A stretch of DNA of 64,000 nucleotides, from positions 186,001 to 250,000 of the forward strand of contig JAEUVU010000020.1 of assembly GCA_016786725.1 (NCBI GenBank), in the 5' to 3' direction. Source of the stretch: Ferruginibacter sp. (lineage in GTDB: Bacteria > Bacteroidota > Bacteroidia > Chitinophagales > Chitinophagaceae). The translations under genes were made by a program, and so were the position numbers. Of this stretch, positions 1 through 9,540 are shown piece after piece (position 1 is the stretch's first letter; each line of letters opens with the position of its first letter). The notes under the pieces were generated by a model, which was not told the DNA's origin, ran no database searches, and was given only the letters and a program-made list of their open reading frames with translations.

Positions 1-2
1 TA

Positions 3-203
3 GCAAATGATAGTCTTATTATGAAGCATGCAAGATTATATGATATTATACTCAGGCAAACCGGCGAAAACAAGTTTGCCGGTTCTGGTTCTTATACTTT
101 TGCTTTTGACATTAACTTCAATAAAAATGAGCAAGGCGAGGTTACTGATCTTGCAATTTCCAATTGGGGTGCAAAGAATATAAAATTTCAGAAAATAAAA
201 TAA
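3..203 (+). CDS. C-terminal fragment of an unidentified protein
   Basis: The reading frame is already open at the left edge and runs to a stop at 203, so this is the tail of a gene that starts outside the window. An internal ATG at 21 is only the first in-window Met. The last 66 residues contain alternating polar and hydrophobic segments and end in a lysine-rich strand (NIKFQKIK). This resembles small beta-rich C-terminal domains of Bacteroidota secreted hydrolases, but the family cannot be assigned from the fragment. Confidence 0.6.
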   Translation, partial: ANDSLIMKHARLYDIILRQTGENKFAGSGSYTFAFDINFNKNEQGEVTDLAISNWGAKNIKFQKIK

Positions 204-230
204 CCTGTATCAGCTGAGCAGGCAAGGCAA

Positions 231-1757
231 TTATTGATTAGCTTCCATGTACCTGATAATGGTACGTCTTATATCCGAGCGTGAGTCATTGATATCTGTA
301 AATACAGCGGGAGTTTTTACAACATCAGGATTTTTATCTGTCAAAAAATCAAGATTGGCTTCGCCTCCCGTCATTAAAAAATCGGTGACGGCTATTTTGT
401 AAACCTTATTTGCATCAACCGGTATATTCTTTAAATACCAGCTGTTATTATTGTTTGTAAGTGCCTCAGAATATTGAAGAAAGCCGCCGCTGCCAACATT
501 CTTTTTACTGGCTTGCAGTATTTTTATCAGCAGGCTCCCTTTCATATCCACTTCCATAATACTGCCGCCAAATGGCAGGCTGCGTATTACATCATATTGC
601 GTTACCGGCATTTGCAAAATATCATCAACCCTTATTGAGCCTGAATTGATGATAACTGCATCAGATGCAGGCGATGCTTTTTCCATGGCTTTTACAATCA
701 GCTTTGTAAAGTTTGTTTGCTGTGTTCTGATGTATGCTTCCCTCCCATCAAGCGGCTCACCGGCTTGCATACAAATTTTGGCTGCATCAAAACCAAGTGA
801 AGAATAACTGCTGTTGGCTATGTTGGTCCACTTTTTTACAACAGCATCTGTTGCAGGTTCAAAAGCAATCTTTTCATTTATTTCGAAGATATCAGCCTTT
901 ACTTTTACATTATTGTTCTTCTTATTCAGTTTCAGATCAATAATGTAGGCCGATTTTGCATTGGCATCGGCCTTGGTTATATATACGTTGCCGATTTTTG
1001 CATAATGCCTTTCATGTTCATGCCCGCCAATAATCAAAGCCAGTCCGGGTATCTGTCTTGCCAGTTTTATATCATCTTCCATTGCCTGGTGTGTAATGGC
1101 AATTACGGCATCGCAACTGTCTTTTAGCTGATCGTAATATTTTTGTGCGGCAGTAAAAACATCGGTATAGCCTACATAAGCGGCTTTGTTAAACGGAAGC
1201 GTAACGGCAATAAAACCAATACGTGCCGTAGTTCCGTCAGCATCAGTAAAAGTTTTGATATAGCTCTCAGGAAAAGGCACCCCGTTTTTTACAAACGGAA
1301 CCATTTGATTGTTTTTTTTATTGAACGTGTTTGAAGAAACCCATTGAAAAACTGATTCATTGATGCGGCTCTGCACATCAGCTTCGGGAATATCAAATTC
1401 ATGATTGCCAAAAACAGCCATATCAACACCAGCCGTGTTCATAGCTTCCACCATTTGTTTTCCTCTTATGCGGTTGCCTTCAAATTTAAGGCTGTTGTAA
1501 ACGGAAGGGCTTAAAAAATCTCCGGCAATAACCATAATGGTGTTTGCATTTTTGCTTTGCTGTTCTTTTTTAACGGTTGCCACTCTTGCCATGCCGCCTG
1601 CCTTGCCGCCATCAAGCGGGGCTATCTCGTACACATCGTTTATCTGTACAATGGTAATATCAATTTTTCCATTATCGGCTGAACCGGTTTGTTTGGGTGT
1701 ACTGCATGAGACCAGCAGCAAACTGGTAACGAGTACAACACATAATGATCTTTTCAT
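231..1757 (-). CDS. Secreted 5'-nucleotidase / 2',3'-cyclic phosphodiesterase family lipoprotein
   Basis: 508 aa. The N-terminus is a lipoprotein signal with lipobox LLVSC (Cys18), so the protein is probably anchored in the periplasm or outer membrane. The metallophosphoesterase domain (about residues 33-290) shows INDVYE, GDFLSPS, GNHEFD and GGHEHERHY, the usual order of dinuclear metal-binding motifs. The first motif has Tyr where many relatives have His. The C-terminal nucleotide-binding domain (about 330-490) has NSGSIR. The family removes phosphate from extracellular nucleotides so nucleosides can be salvaged. Substrate is not decidable here. It stands alone, convergent with the fragment at the left edge. 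Confidence 0.88.
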   Translation of the reverse strand: MKRSLCVVLVTSLLLVSCSTPKQTGSADNGKIDITIVQINDVYEIAPLDGGKAGGMARVATVKKEQQSKNANTIMVIAGDFLSPSVYNSLKFEGNRIRGKQMVEAMNTAGVDMAVFGNHEFDIPEADVQSRINESVFQWVSSNTFNKKNNQMVPFVKNGVPFPESYIKTFTDADGTTARIGFIAVTLPFNKAAYVGYTDVFTAAQKYYDQLKDSCDAVIAITHQAMEDDIKLARQIPGLALIIGGHEHERHYAKIGNVYITKADANAKSAYIIDLKLNKKNNNVKVKADIFEINEKIAFEPATDAVVKKWTNIANSSYSSLGFDAAKICMQAGEPLDGREAYIRTQQTNFTKLIVKAMEKASPASDAVIINSGSIRVDDILQMPVTQYDVIRSLPFGGSIMEVDMKGSLLIKILQASKKNVGSGGFLQYSEALTNNNNSWYLKNIPVDANKVYKIAVTDFLMTGGEANLDFLTDKNPDVVKTPAVFTDINDSRSDIRRTIIRYMEANQ

Positions 1758-1805
1758 AAAAGCATTGTTTTGGTAACTGCAAATGTATAGTAAGCTGCCT
1801 GCTGT

Positions 1806-3029
1806 TTAAAGCACGCCCCTCAGGTTCGGATATTTCAGCAGTATTTCTTTATTGAAATATTTCTCCAGCATTTTTCTGAAATCTGCCAGAAAACGCACGT
1901 TGTCAAGATTTTTATCCGTTTCCCAGTGAGGAAGTTCTACCATACGTTTATCCAAAGCAATATCAAGGTTTTTAAGCGACTCAGCTGGCTGTTTACCTAC
2001 GCTGTATGCCGCCCCTAAATTGTAGTAACCCCAGTAATCGTTTGGCAATAAGGCTATCTGGGTTTTAAACATAGCAATTGCATCCGGTACTTTTTTCTGG
2101 TTAAGATAACTGTAGCCAAGTCGCTCAATGATACTCTTTTCAGTTTTGTTAAGCTGATAAGCTTTGCTGTAATAATATTCGGCGCTGTCGTATTTTTTCA
2201 ATTGCGAATAAAATACATCACCGGTATTTTTATAACCGCTCCACTCATTGGGTAAGCCCATATTATATTTTCTGAAAGCGGCAATGGCTTCATTGCTTTT
2301 ATTCTGTGCCATGTAAATGGAACCCAGGTTAAAATACACATTTACATTGTTGGGCTGCAGCTGTATCAGTTTTAAATAATCTGCCAGTGCGCCGTTCACA
2401 TCTTTCTGTGCAAATTTTGCATTGCCCCTGTTAAGTAAGCCTACTGCATTGTTGGGTTCATACTGCAGGGCTTTATCGTACAGTTTTATAGCTTCTGCAT
2501 GATTGCCCTGCTGGCTTTTAATTGAGCCTTTACCAAGGTACCCGTCTGCATCTTCTGGTTTCAGTTCAATACATTTTATATAATCATTTTCTGCCGCAGC
2601 GTAATTTTTTAATGCATAATTTGCCGTAGCCCTGTTTTTATACGCCAGAAAATAAGCCGGGTCGTTTTTTATAGCGCTGTTATAATCGGCCAAGGCTGCA
2701 GTTAAATTATTTTGCCTGTAATACACCATACCCCTGTCGTTATAAGCATTGCTGTAGGCAGGGTTAATGGCAATGGCCTGGGTTTGATCTGCAATGGCGC
2801 CGGCATAATCCTTGAGGGCATATTTGGCAAGCCCGCGGTTATGTAATGCTTTTTCATTCCTGGCATCCAGTGTTACCGCTTTATTAAAATCGGCCAGGGC
2901 GCCGTTATAATCTTTTGCCTTGTACTTTACAAGGCCCTGGTTGTTCATTTCGGTAGAAGTTTGCGCCAGCAGTGCATTAAAACCCAAAACAAAAAACGAC
3001 AGTGTTGTTATTATTATCCGCTTATTCAT
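1806..3029 (-). CDS. Periplasmic tetratricopeptide repeat protein
   Basis: 407 aa with an N-terminal signal peptide (hydrophobic stretch ending LLAQ) followed by about ten tandem 34-residue TPR units. These carry the usual A-x-x-x-Y/A-x-x-A-I/L pattern, for example GLAKYALKDYAGAIADQTQA. TPR arrays are protein-interaction scaffolds, and nothing in the sequence names the partner. It lies 48 bp downstream of the nucleotidase gene start on the same strand, but the two need not be one operon because the gap could hold a promoter. Confidence 0.85.
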   Translation of the reverse strand: MNKRIIITTLSFFVLGFNALLAQTSTEMNNQGLVKYKAKDYNGALADFNKAVTLDARNEKALHNRGLAKYALKDYAGAIADQTQAIAINPAYSNAYNDRGMVYYRQNNLTAALADYNSAIKNDPAYFLAYKNRATANYALKNYAAAENDYIKCIELKPEDADGYLGKGSIKSQQGNHAEAIKLYDKALQYEPNNAVGLLNRGNAKFAQKDVNGALADYLKLIQLQPNNVNVYFNLGSIYMAQNKSNEAIAAFRKYNMGLPNEWSGYKNTGDVFYSQLKKYDSAEYYYSKAYQLNKTEKSIIERLGYSYLNQKKVPDAIAMFKTQIALLPNDYWGYYNLGAAYSVGKQPAESLKNLDIALDKRMVELPHWETDKNLDNVRFLADFRKMLEKYFNKEILLKYPNLRGVL

Positions 3030-3083
3030 ATACTTAGATTTACTTGGGGGTTTAAAATTATGCTATTACTTCGAGATATTTTT

Positions 3084-3116
3084 AGGGTTGCCAACCTTTC
3101 AAAGGTTGGCAACCCT
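3084..3116. repeat. 33-bp near-perfect palindrome, GGTTGCCAACC dispersed-repeat family
   Basis: Sixteen bases (AGGGTTGCCAACCTTT) are followed by one unpaired C and their exact reverse complement. A second copy of the same arms is at 11315-11370 with a longer loop. It lies in the spacer between divergent genes, which argues against a simple terminator and for a dispersed palindromic element. Confidence 0.85.
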
Positions 3117-3219
3117 GTTAACAATACAAACAGCGTTCCATAAAATTAACAGCCTGTTTCCCGGACTGCTAAAAACTGCTTTCATAAAACTGCTAACTTT
3201 AATGTTGTAAATAATAACA

Positions 3220-3711
3220 ATGAAAAACGATTACATCATTCCAGCACAAACCCGGATAGGCCATGTACACTTAAAAGTTGCCGATATAAACCGATCCCTT
3301 GAATTTTATTGTGGCCTGCTGGGCTTTGAGCTGATAACGATGTACGGTAAAGATGCCGCTTTCATATCAGCAGGTGGCTATCACCATCATATCGGACTTA
3401 ATACCTGGTACAGCAAAGGCGCTGCTCCTGCCCCGGTTCATGCTCCCGGGTTGTTTCATACTGCCATTCTTTACCCCACCCGTAAAGACCTGGCTTTTAT
3501 TTTTAAAAGATTAAGTGATGCTGAGTATCCGTTTACCGGCGCATCAGATCATGGCGTTTCAGAAGCTTTATATTTAAACGATCCTGATGAAAATGGTGTT
3601 GAATTGTATTGGGACAGGCCCAAAGAACTTTGGCCAAAAAAAGAAGATGGCAGCCTGGAAATGTTTACCCGTGCATTAAACCTGCATGGCCTGCTGAAAG
3701 AACTTGAATAA
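3220..3711 (+). CDS. VOC-superfamily (glyoxalase/extradiol dioxygenase-like) protein
   Basis: 163 aa, a two-module vicinal-oxygen-chelate fold. The first module begins IGHVHLKVADINRSLEFY. The second begins LFHTAILYPTRKDL and ends in NGVELYWDRP. Candidate metal ligands are His15/His17, the His of FHTAIL and the Glu of VELYW, as in CatE-like catechol-2,3-dioxygenases and glyoxalase-fold enzymes. Substrate unknown. The next gene begins five bases after its stop, so the pair is probably co-transcribed. Confidence 0.8.
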   Translation: MKNDYIIPAQTRIGHVHLKVADINRSLEFYCGLLGFELITMYGKDAAFISAGGYHHHIGLNTWYSKGAAPAPVHAPGLFHTAILYPTRKDLAFIFKRLSDAEYPFTGASDHGVSEALYLNDPDENGVELYWDRPKELWPKKEDGSLEMFTRALNLHGLLKELE

Positions 3712-3716
3712 ATTGT

Positions 3717-4064
3717 ATGCTGAAATATCTTTTTATATTTTTTTGCCTGCCGGTAAGTTTGAAAATTGCTGCACAAAAACCATCAACCCGGATTGAAAGA
3801 GGAAAAACCCTTGCAAAAAAATGCATTGACTGCCATAGCTCAACCCCAACAGCGCTTGCCGATCCGTTGAAAGGAATAAGAAAGAAAAGAACAGCGGATT
3901 ATATTCACAGCCTCATAAAAAATCCCATGCGCTTTGCTGATGAAAACAAAACAGCCAAAAAGGTTTTTGCAAAAAGAAAACTACAGATGCCGCCGTTTCC
4001 TGAATTATCAAAAGACGACATAAAAGCTATTCTTGATTATTTTGATGGTCTGCCTAAAAAATAA
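3717..4064 (+). CDS. Small secreted monohaem cytochrome c
   Basis: 115 aa with a Sec signal peptide (about residues 1-19). One haem-binding motif, CIDCH, follows KK at about residue 40. A Met-Pro-Pro segment near residue 95 (KLQMPPFPELS) is the expected axial Met loop of a class I cytochrome c. The final helix (KDDIKAILDYFDGL) is typical of the fold. It is probably a periplasmic electron carrier, partner unknown. It starts five bases after the VOC gene. Confidence 0.85.
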   Translation: MLKYLFIFFCLPVSLKIAAQKPSTRIERGKTLAKKCIDCHSSTPTALADPLKGIRKKRTADYIHSLIKNPMRFADENKTAKKVFAKRKLQMPPFPELSKDDIKAILDYFDGLPKK

Positions 4065-4084
4065 AGCTGATACATTTTAGAAAA

Positions 4085-4153
4085 GCTGTCAGGTTGAGCC
4101 TGTCGAAACCGGTTTTTAAAATCAAACCGCCTTCAACAGGCCCAGGCTGACGA
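4085..4153. repeat. Dispersed inverted repeat, GCTGTCA-GAGCCTGTCGAA family
   Basis: The left arm at 4085-4107 and right arm at about 4132-4151 are imperfect inverted copies. Related arms occur at 6355-6402 and 9541-9634. It lies between the cytochrome gene and the convergent 494-codon reading frame, so it could also act as a transcript-end structure. Confidence 0.7.
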
Positions 4154-4200
4154 CATCATTGTTTTAGGCTTTAAACTTATCAACTTTTCAACCTGTCAGC

Positions 4201-5634
4201 TTATTTACCTTTCAAACTATTAGCCACCTGCTTCTTCTTTGTTGCTGCCAGCACCGCCCTTGTTGGTATTGACCATAAAAAATCTGTTTTTGTATTATTA
4301 GAAAACAAAACAGGATTTGAAGGATCAATATTGCCGTTGGGAATATAAGTTGACGGCCCCCATGCAGCCATGCGGTGGCAGCTCATGCAATTTGAAAAAA
4401 CACCGTACCAGGTAATGGTGGAATCCGGAAAGCCAACTTCTTTACTGAGTGTACCAATCAGGTTTGTTTCTAAGTAAGGATTAAAGCTTATGAGCGGTGT
4501 GCCCCCTTGTAGTTTGCCTGGCGGCGATACCATATAGTAAGCCGTGTTCATGTTGTAATTGTTCCAGGGCGCTTTAATGCTTTTCGGCCTGTCGGCTCCG
4601 TTAACCGGATCCTGCGGGTTAGGGCTCCACCAGAAGGTTTGCCATGTCCATACATTGATTTCTTTGCCCGTTACATGCATGGCCATCAGCAATGCATAAT
4701 TTCCTTCCCTAACCATATTAACAACAGATGTTGAATCGCCCTGGTTGTTTGTTCCAATATCATCGCCTGATGTTGCTGCAAAAATGCTGAACGAATCTGC
4801 CATGGCTTTGGTGATCTTTACTGCATAAAAATCTTTCAGTGAAACAACCGGCCACTCCTGCGGCGCTTCGCCATTGCAACTCATTTTATACGTAGTGCCG
4901 GGTTTTAATTTTCCCGTAGGGTCAACCACCACACCCTGCCGCCAGGTGCCTGGCGATGGATTGGTAAAGCTGGTGGTGGTTTGCGCCGTAACACCTGCCC
5001 AGTAAGGGATACAAGTTGGTTCTGTTCCGCTGATGAACTGAAATACGGGTTTTAATGCAAAGGATAAGGCGTCAACCGTATCTTTTGATGTTTGTATCTG
5101 CCTGGCAACGGGCAGGGCTTTTACAGAATCAAAATATTTATTAATGCTGTCGAGTTTTGCCTGGGTATTGTATCCGTTGTTATAAATAAAATTAGCCAGC
5201 GATGGAGAAAACCGGTTAAAAGAAGTTGTTCTTTCGTTGGGCGAATTGGGTATGGCGCTTTTAAACACCGAGGCATGAAAGAACTGGTGGGGAAATTCAA
5301 AATCTTTAACTGCATCCCGCTGCACCAGGCTGTTGGGCGCATAAAACAATTCGTAACCCGAGAACCAGCTTTCCCAGATGGGCAGGCTATCCGGCGACAT
5401 GGTATTGATGGATTCCCAGATATCCCAGCCATGGGCACGAATCTTTTTATCGTCCATCGCTCCTATCCATTCGTAAATGGTTTTACTGGTAGATGGGTAA
5501 GACCTTACCGGTGGCGGATCATATGCGCCTGCAAAAACGGTGTCTGGTTTTGTTCCAGGTGTTTTATTTTCATTACACGAAAAAAAGAACATGAGCAATA
5601 ACACAAAGGCCGCTGCTGGTTTGATGAGTTTCAT
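4201..5634 (-). CDS. Secreted lipoprotein with one c-type haem motif
   Basis: The frame opens at 5685 but the real start is most likely the ATG at 5634, which gives a clean lipoprotein signal (MKLIKPAAAF through the Cys of MFFFSC); the earlier Met would bury it. About 477 aa. A single CMSCH motif sits near residue 427 (FSNCMSCHRMAAWGP), so one covalent haem near the C-terminus is expected. The long N-terminal region (WDIWESINTMSP, GYELFYAPNS) is not one I recognise. Likely a periplasmic or surface redox protein of unknown role. Confidence 0.65.
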   Translation of the reverse strand: MKLIKPAAAFVLLLMFFFSCNENKTPGTKPDTVFAGAYDPPPVRSYPSTSKTIYEWIGAMDDKKIRAHGWDIWESINTMSPDSLPIWESWFSGYELFYAPNSLVQRDAVKDFEFPHQFFHASVFKSAIPNSPNERTTSFNRFSPSLANFIYNNGYNTQAKLDSINKYFDSVKALPVARQIQTSKDTVDALSFALKPVFQFISGTEPTCIPYWAGVTAQTTTSFTNPSPGTWRQGVVVDPTGKLKPGTTYKMSCNGEAPQEWPVVSLKDFYAVKITKAMADSFSIFAATSGDDIGTNNQGDSTSVVNMVREGNYALLMAMHVTGKEINVWTWQTFWWSPNPQDPVNGADRPKSIKAPWNNYNMNTAYYMVSPPGKLQGGTPLISFNPYLETNLIGTLSKEVGFPDSTITWYGVFSNCMSCHRMAAWGPSTYIPNGNIDPSNPVLFSNNTKTDFLWSIPTRAVLAATKKKQVANSLKGK

Positions 5635-5754
5635 TACAATTTGTTTTAGGTGATAAAAGGTTAAGGCATCTAATATAATATACATATATGATAAATCATA
5701 ATCAGTATAAACAATTCTTCTTTTCTTTGCTGCTACAATAAATGAAAGTAAAAA

Positions 5755-6174
5755 ATGAAAATAGCATACGCATCAACGGCTGAAGAATTAACCGATTGCT
5801 TTGAAGTAATGAAAGAACTAAGGCCGCACCATACCACAGAGAGTTTTCTTACAACAATGGAGGAGATGAAAAAAGAAGATTACCATTTATTGTATCTCGA
5901 AGACGAAAACAAAATAGTTTCTGTTGCTGGTTTTCGTTTTACAACAACATTGTATGATGGGCTGATCATTGACTTTGATGATTTTGTTACGCTTGCAACC
6001 GGCAGAAGCAAAGGTTATGGAGCCAGGATGTTCGATCACCTGGTTGGCATTGCGAAAGAGAAAGGAATTAAATCAATTCATTTAAATTCGGCACATCACC
6101 GGTATGATGCACATCGTTTTTACCTGGATAAAAAAATGAAGATCATTGCACATCATTTCAGGATAGATGTGTGA
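5755..6174 (+). CDS. GNAT-family N-acetyltransferase
   Basis: 139 aa, full length for a minimal GNAT fold. The acetyl-CoA-binding segment appears as ATGRSKGYGARMFDHLVGIAKEKG (residues about 81-104; the R/Q-x-x-G-x-G/A motif is RSKGYGA). The final strand-helix (LNSAHHRYDAHRFYLDKKM) is the usual C-terminal motif. The acceptor is not predictable; free amines or small metabolites are common in this class. Confidence 0.85.
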   Translation: MKIAYASTAEELTDCFEVMKELRPHHTTESFLTTMEEMKKEDYHLLYLEDENKIVSVAGFRFTTTLYDGLIIDFDDFVTLATGRSKGYGARMFDHLVGIAKEKGIKSIHLNSAHHRYDAHRFYLDKKMKIIAHHFRIDV

Positions 6175-6188
6175 AATGTCGTTGTTTT

Positions 6189-6402
6189 GTCATGCTGAGG
6201 AACGAAGCATCCCGGCAAAACATCATCAGGTTTAACGGGTTGAGATGCTTCGTTCATCAGCCTAACAGTAAAATGGTGAAACTGAATTCTAACAGAACAG
6301 TGTGTAATTTGCATGATAAATTGTCGAAGGCAGATTTGTTCAGCATAGCACCGGTTTCGAAAAGCCTGTTTGCCGACAAAGGCAGGCTCAACCTGACAAC
6401 CT
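6189..6402. repeat. Cluster of dispersed inverted repeats
   Basis: Two elements lie in the gap between the acetyltransferase and DUF1801 genes. The first has arms at 6189-6212 and 6242-6260 (core GGAACGAAGCATC and its inverted copy GATGCTTCGTTC). The second, at about 6355-6402, belongs to the GACAAAGGCAGGCTCA family also seen at 9596-9634. They look like short non-coding interspersed repeats. Confidence 0.65.
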
Positions 6403-6421
6403 AATAACATTACGGTTTGTG

Positions 6422-6814
6422 ATGGAAAAAATAAAAACCCTCTTACAACTCTATGATGCCATACCTGAGCATGAACGCATCATTGTGGATGTTTTAAGAG
6501 CAATCATTACTGAACAGTTAACGGCTTACTGCAAAGAAAAAATATCTTACCAGGTGCCTTATTTTTATGGGCACAAAGGCATCTGCATCATCTGGCCATC
6601 GGCCATACCACGGGGTGGCATTAAAAAAGGCGTGCTGCTTGGTTTTTGGTATGGCAATAAACTTAAAGACACAGATAACTATTTAACACACGGTACCAAC
6701 AAGCAGATCTTTTATAAAATTTATAACGATGTGGAGGAGATAAATGTAAAAGCGGTGGTGAAGCTTTTGAAGGAAGCGGTGAAGGTGGATAAAAACTGGA
6801 AACATTCTGAATAG
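6422..6814 (+). CDS. DUF1801 / YdhG-like protein
   Basis: About 130 aa. A GTG at 6419 directly precedes an ATG at 6422, and the ATG is preferred. The order fits the small DUF1801 (YdhG) fold: an N-terminal helix pair, then ISYQVPYFYGHKGICIIW, then GVLLGFWYGNKL, then a C-terminal helix. Function in the family is not established; it is sometimes linked to iron or stress proteins. Confidence 0.75.
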   Translation: MEKIKTLLQLYDAIPEHERIIVDVLRAIITEQLTAYCKEKISYQVPYFYGHKGICIIWPSAIPRGGIKKGVLLGFWYGNKLKDTDNYLTHGTNKQIFYKIYNDVEEINVKAVVKLLKEAVKVDKNWKHSE

Positions 6815-6875
6815 CATACCTGCAGGATTTCCTTTTCCCAACTAATTTTTGTTTCTTTAATAAAAACAAAAACTC

Positions 6876-8495
6876 ATGAAATTCATTCTATTCATTTGTG
6901 TGCTTGTTATTACTACAACCATCTCTGCACAGGACCGCACCGTAAACTACATGGTATCAGGCGGCAAGCTAAAACCGCTACAAGCCAATATGGATATCAG
7001 GCATTATACCCTTTCGCTTGATGTGGATATAGCCAATGAATCTATTAAAGGCTTTACTGAAATTGATCTTAACCTAACCAATCCAACAGATACATTGCTC
7101 TTTGATCTTTCTCATCTTTTAACCATATCAAAGATCAGCATCGAAAACAAAAGCAAAGCTTTTAAACAGGAGAATGACCTGGTATATATCACAGATAAAG
7201 CAGGTTTTAAGGCTGGCCGACAGGTTATTAAAATTGAATATGGCGGCCAGCCCACCATCGCCTCAAGACCGCCGTGGAAAGGCGGCTTTAGCTGGAAAAA
7301 AGATGGCGCAGGTAATCCCTGGGTAATCATTAACTGCCAGCTGGAAGGCGGTAAAATTTATTTTCCCTGTAAGGACCATCCAAGCGATGAACCAAACGAA
7401 GGTGTTGATATGATGATAACCGTACCCAAAGGATTAACAGTTGCCGGGCCGGGTTTACTGAAGAAAGTAACAACAAAAGGCAGCAGGCAAACCTTTCACT
7501 GGAAAACAAATTACACTATCAGCAATTACTGCATGGTTTTTAATATCGGTAAATACTATGTTGCCAAAACCACCTACACCACCATTGAGGGCAATAAAGT
7601 GCCCATCGAATTTTATGTGCTGGAAGAAGATAAAGCCGTTGCCGAAAAAATATTAGCCATGCGGGAACGTGACACCCGTGTACTGGAAAAATATTTTGGG
7701 GAGTATCCCTGGGTTAAAGAAAAAATAGGCATTGCACAGGTGCCAAACCCCGGCATGGAGCACCAGACCATGATCACCTATGGCGATGGCGAGAACAGGG
7801 CAAAGTTCCAGACCGTTAAAGTAGGCAATTGGGATTATTCAGGAAACCTTTTTCATGAATTTGGCCACGAGTGGTTTGCCAATAAAGTAACCAACAAAGA
7901 CTGGGCGCATATGTGGATACAGGAAGGCATTGATGTGTATTCAGAAGCCCTGTGGTGCCGGGAAGCCAACGGAGAACGTGGGTACGACAGCATGATGGTG
8001 ATGATCAAAAAAGGCATACGAAATGAAAAACCGGTTGTGCAGGGAGAAGAAATGAATTCGGGTGATGCATACATTGGCGATATTTATACCAAGGGTGCAT
8101 TCTTTATGCATACGCTGCGTTATGTGCTGGGCGATGAACTGTTTTTCCCTGCACTTAAAAAATTAGCCACCGCCCCACAATACACTTACAGCAATTTTGT
8201 TGTTACTGATGATGTGGAACAACTCTTCAGCAAAGCATCAGGCAAAAATTTAAAACCGCTTTTTGATTTTTACCTGCGAACAACAAAAAAACTGGAGATC
8301 ACTGTTCAGCAAAATGGATTTAATGAATACAGGATAAAATCCACCAACCTGCCCATGCCTTTACCGATTGATGTATTAACCGATGAAGGAACAAAACAGG
8401 TGATGCTGGAAGACAAATGGGTAAAGATCAGCAGCAGCTTTCCTCCGGTGGTGGATGGTAACGCATATTATTTAAAAACGGTTACTTTTAATTAG
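6876..8495 (+). CDS. Secreted M1-family zinc metallopeptidase (aminopeptidase N-like)
   Basis: 539 aa with a signal peptide ending SAQ near residue 18. The zinc site is complete: HEFGH at residues 327-331 and the third ligand Glu350, giving the family spacing HExxH-x18-E. The substrate-recognition motif is PGMEHQT rather than the common GAMEN. The N-terminal beta-sandwich (about 30-230) precedes the catalytic domain, but the long C-terminal helical domain of classical aminopeptidase N is absent. Probably trims peptides in the periplasm. The next gene starts two bases after its stop. Confidence 0.9.
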   Translation: MKFILFICVLVITTTISAQDRTVNYMVSGGKLKPLQANMDIRHYTLSLDVDIANESIKGFTEIDLNLTNPTDTLLFDLSHLLTISKISIENKSKAFKQENDLVYITDKAGFKAGRQVIKIEYGGQPTIASRPPWKGGFSWKKDGAGNPWVIINCQLEGGKIYFPCKDHPSDEPNEGVDMMITVPKGLTVAGPGLLKKVTTKGSRQTFHWKTNYTISNYCMVFNIGKYYVAKTTYTTIEGNKVPIEFYVLEEDKAVAEKILAMRERDTRVLEKYFGEYPWVKEKIGIAQVPNPGMEHQTMITYGDGENRAKFQTVKVGNWDYSGNLFHEFGHEWFANKVTNKDWAHMWIQEGIDVYSEALWCREANGERGYDSMMVMIKKGIRNEKPVVQGEEMNSGDAYIGDIYTKGAFFMHTLRYVLGDELFFPALKKLATAPQYTYSNFVVTDDVEQLFSKASGKNLKPLFDFYLRTTKKLEITVQQNGFNEYRIKSTNLPMPLPIDVLTDEGTKQVMLEDKWVKISSSFPPVVDGNAYYLKTVTFN

Positions 8496-8499
8496 TGTG

Positions 8500-9099
8500 A
8501 TGCGTAAACTATTTTATTTTTTTATCATTGTCTTAATGCCAGTACTGATATATGGGCAAGTCAGCAACAAAACAAATTTCAACCGCATAATCACAACTGC
8601 CAAAGGAGACCTGAATAAAGACAAACTCCCTGATTCTGTTATTGTACTGCAGGACATAATAAACGAGTACAGGCCATACCGGTTACAGGTATTTTTCAAA
8701 ACAGCAAATAACAGTTATAAACTTATTGTACAAAACGACTCAGCCATTGAAGTTGAATTACCAAACGGTAAAGATGGTTATCTTACCGGCACTGAATTCT
8801 CTCATATCGATATCAAAGCAGGTGTGCTTACACTCAGCACACAATTATTGCGTGGCAGTTACGAACATAAGTTCCGTTTTCAGAACGGTTATTTTGCATT
8901 GATAGGTTTTATGGAAACATACAGCGACGGACAGGGAATTATGACCGCCACAGATTTTAATTTATCAACCGGACTTTGGGTAGAAGTTATGCAACGTTAT
9001 GACACGGATAAAATCATCAGCAATACAAAAAAGAAAATTAAAATAAATCCCTTGCCAGACCTAAAGAAATTTACGCCTCATTCTACTACTTTGTATTGA
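8500..9099 (+). CDS. Exported protein of unknown function
   Basis: About 199 aa. A GTG at 8497 and an ATG at 8500 are adjacent; the ATG is used here. A signal peptide (MRKLFYFFIIVLMPVLIYG) is clear. Residues about 34-45 (GDLNKDKLPDSV) resemble a calcium-binding loop of FG-GAP/dockerin type. The rest is beta-rich with no recognised motif. It follows the M1 peptidase by a few bases, so it is likely co-transcribed with it. Confidence 0.7.
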   Translation: MRKLFYFFIIVLMPVLIYGQVSNKTNFNRIITTAKGDLNKDKLPDSVIVLQDIINEYRPYRLQVFFKTANNSYKLIVQNDSAIEVELPNGKDGYLTGTEFSHIDIKAGVLTLSTQLLRGSYEHKFRFQNGYFALIGFMETYSDGQGIMTATDFNLSTGLWVEVMQRYDTDKIISNTKKKIKINPLPDLKKFTPHSTTLY

Positions 9100-9108
9100 T
9101 TGAAAGTG

Positions 9109-9486
9109 TTAATCTGCAGGCTCCCAAAGCTGAATCTTGTTTCCCTCCGGGTCCATGATGTGCACAAACTTCCCATAGTCGTAAGTTTCAATGCTGTCAA
9201 CAATGCTCACATTTTCTTTTTTTAATTCTTCAACCAAGGCTTCTAAATTTTCTACCCGGTAATTTATCATAAAATCTTTTGTGGATGGCTCGTACATTTT
9301 TGCAGCTTCGGTATTCACGTTCCATTGAGTAAGGCCTTTTTTTTCAGGCGCATCCGGTTCAAGCCATTCGAAACTTGCACCGTATGGGCCTGCTCCCAAA
9401 CCCAGGTGTTTGTTATACCATTCTTTTACTGCATTGGGGTCTTTGCATTTAAAGAAGATGCCTCCTATGCCTGTTACTTTTTTCAT
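9109..9486 (-). CDS. VOC-superfamily (glyoxalase-like) protein
   Basis: 125 aa, single VOC unit. It starts GIGGIFFKCKDPNAVKEWYNKHLGL, has NYRVENLEALVEELKKENV in the middle, and ends FVHIMDPEGNKIQLWEP. The His of VHIMDPEG and Glu of IQLWEP are candidate metal ligands. Likely an enzyme or binding protein for a small molecule, substrate unknown. It is convergent with the exported protein upstream. Confidence 0.82.
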   Translation of the reverse strand: MKKVTGIGGIFFKCKDPNAVKEWYNKHLGLGAGPYGASFEWLEPDAPEKKGLTQWNVNTEAAKMYEPSTKDFMINYRVENLEALVEELKKENVSIVDSIETYDYGKFVHIMDPEGNKIQLWEPAD

Positions 9487-9540
9487 ATTACAGTGTTTAA
9501 TTTATTTTGATTGGTTTCGTACTCAGATTATTTATAGAAA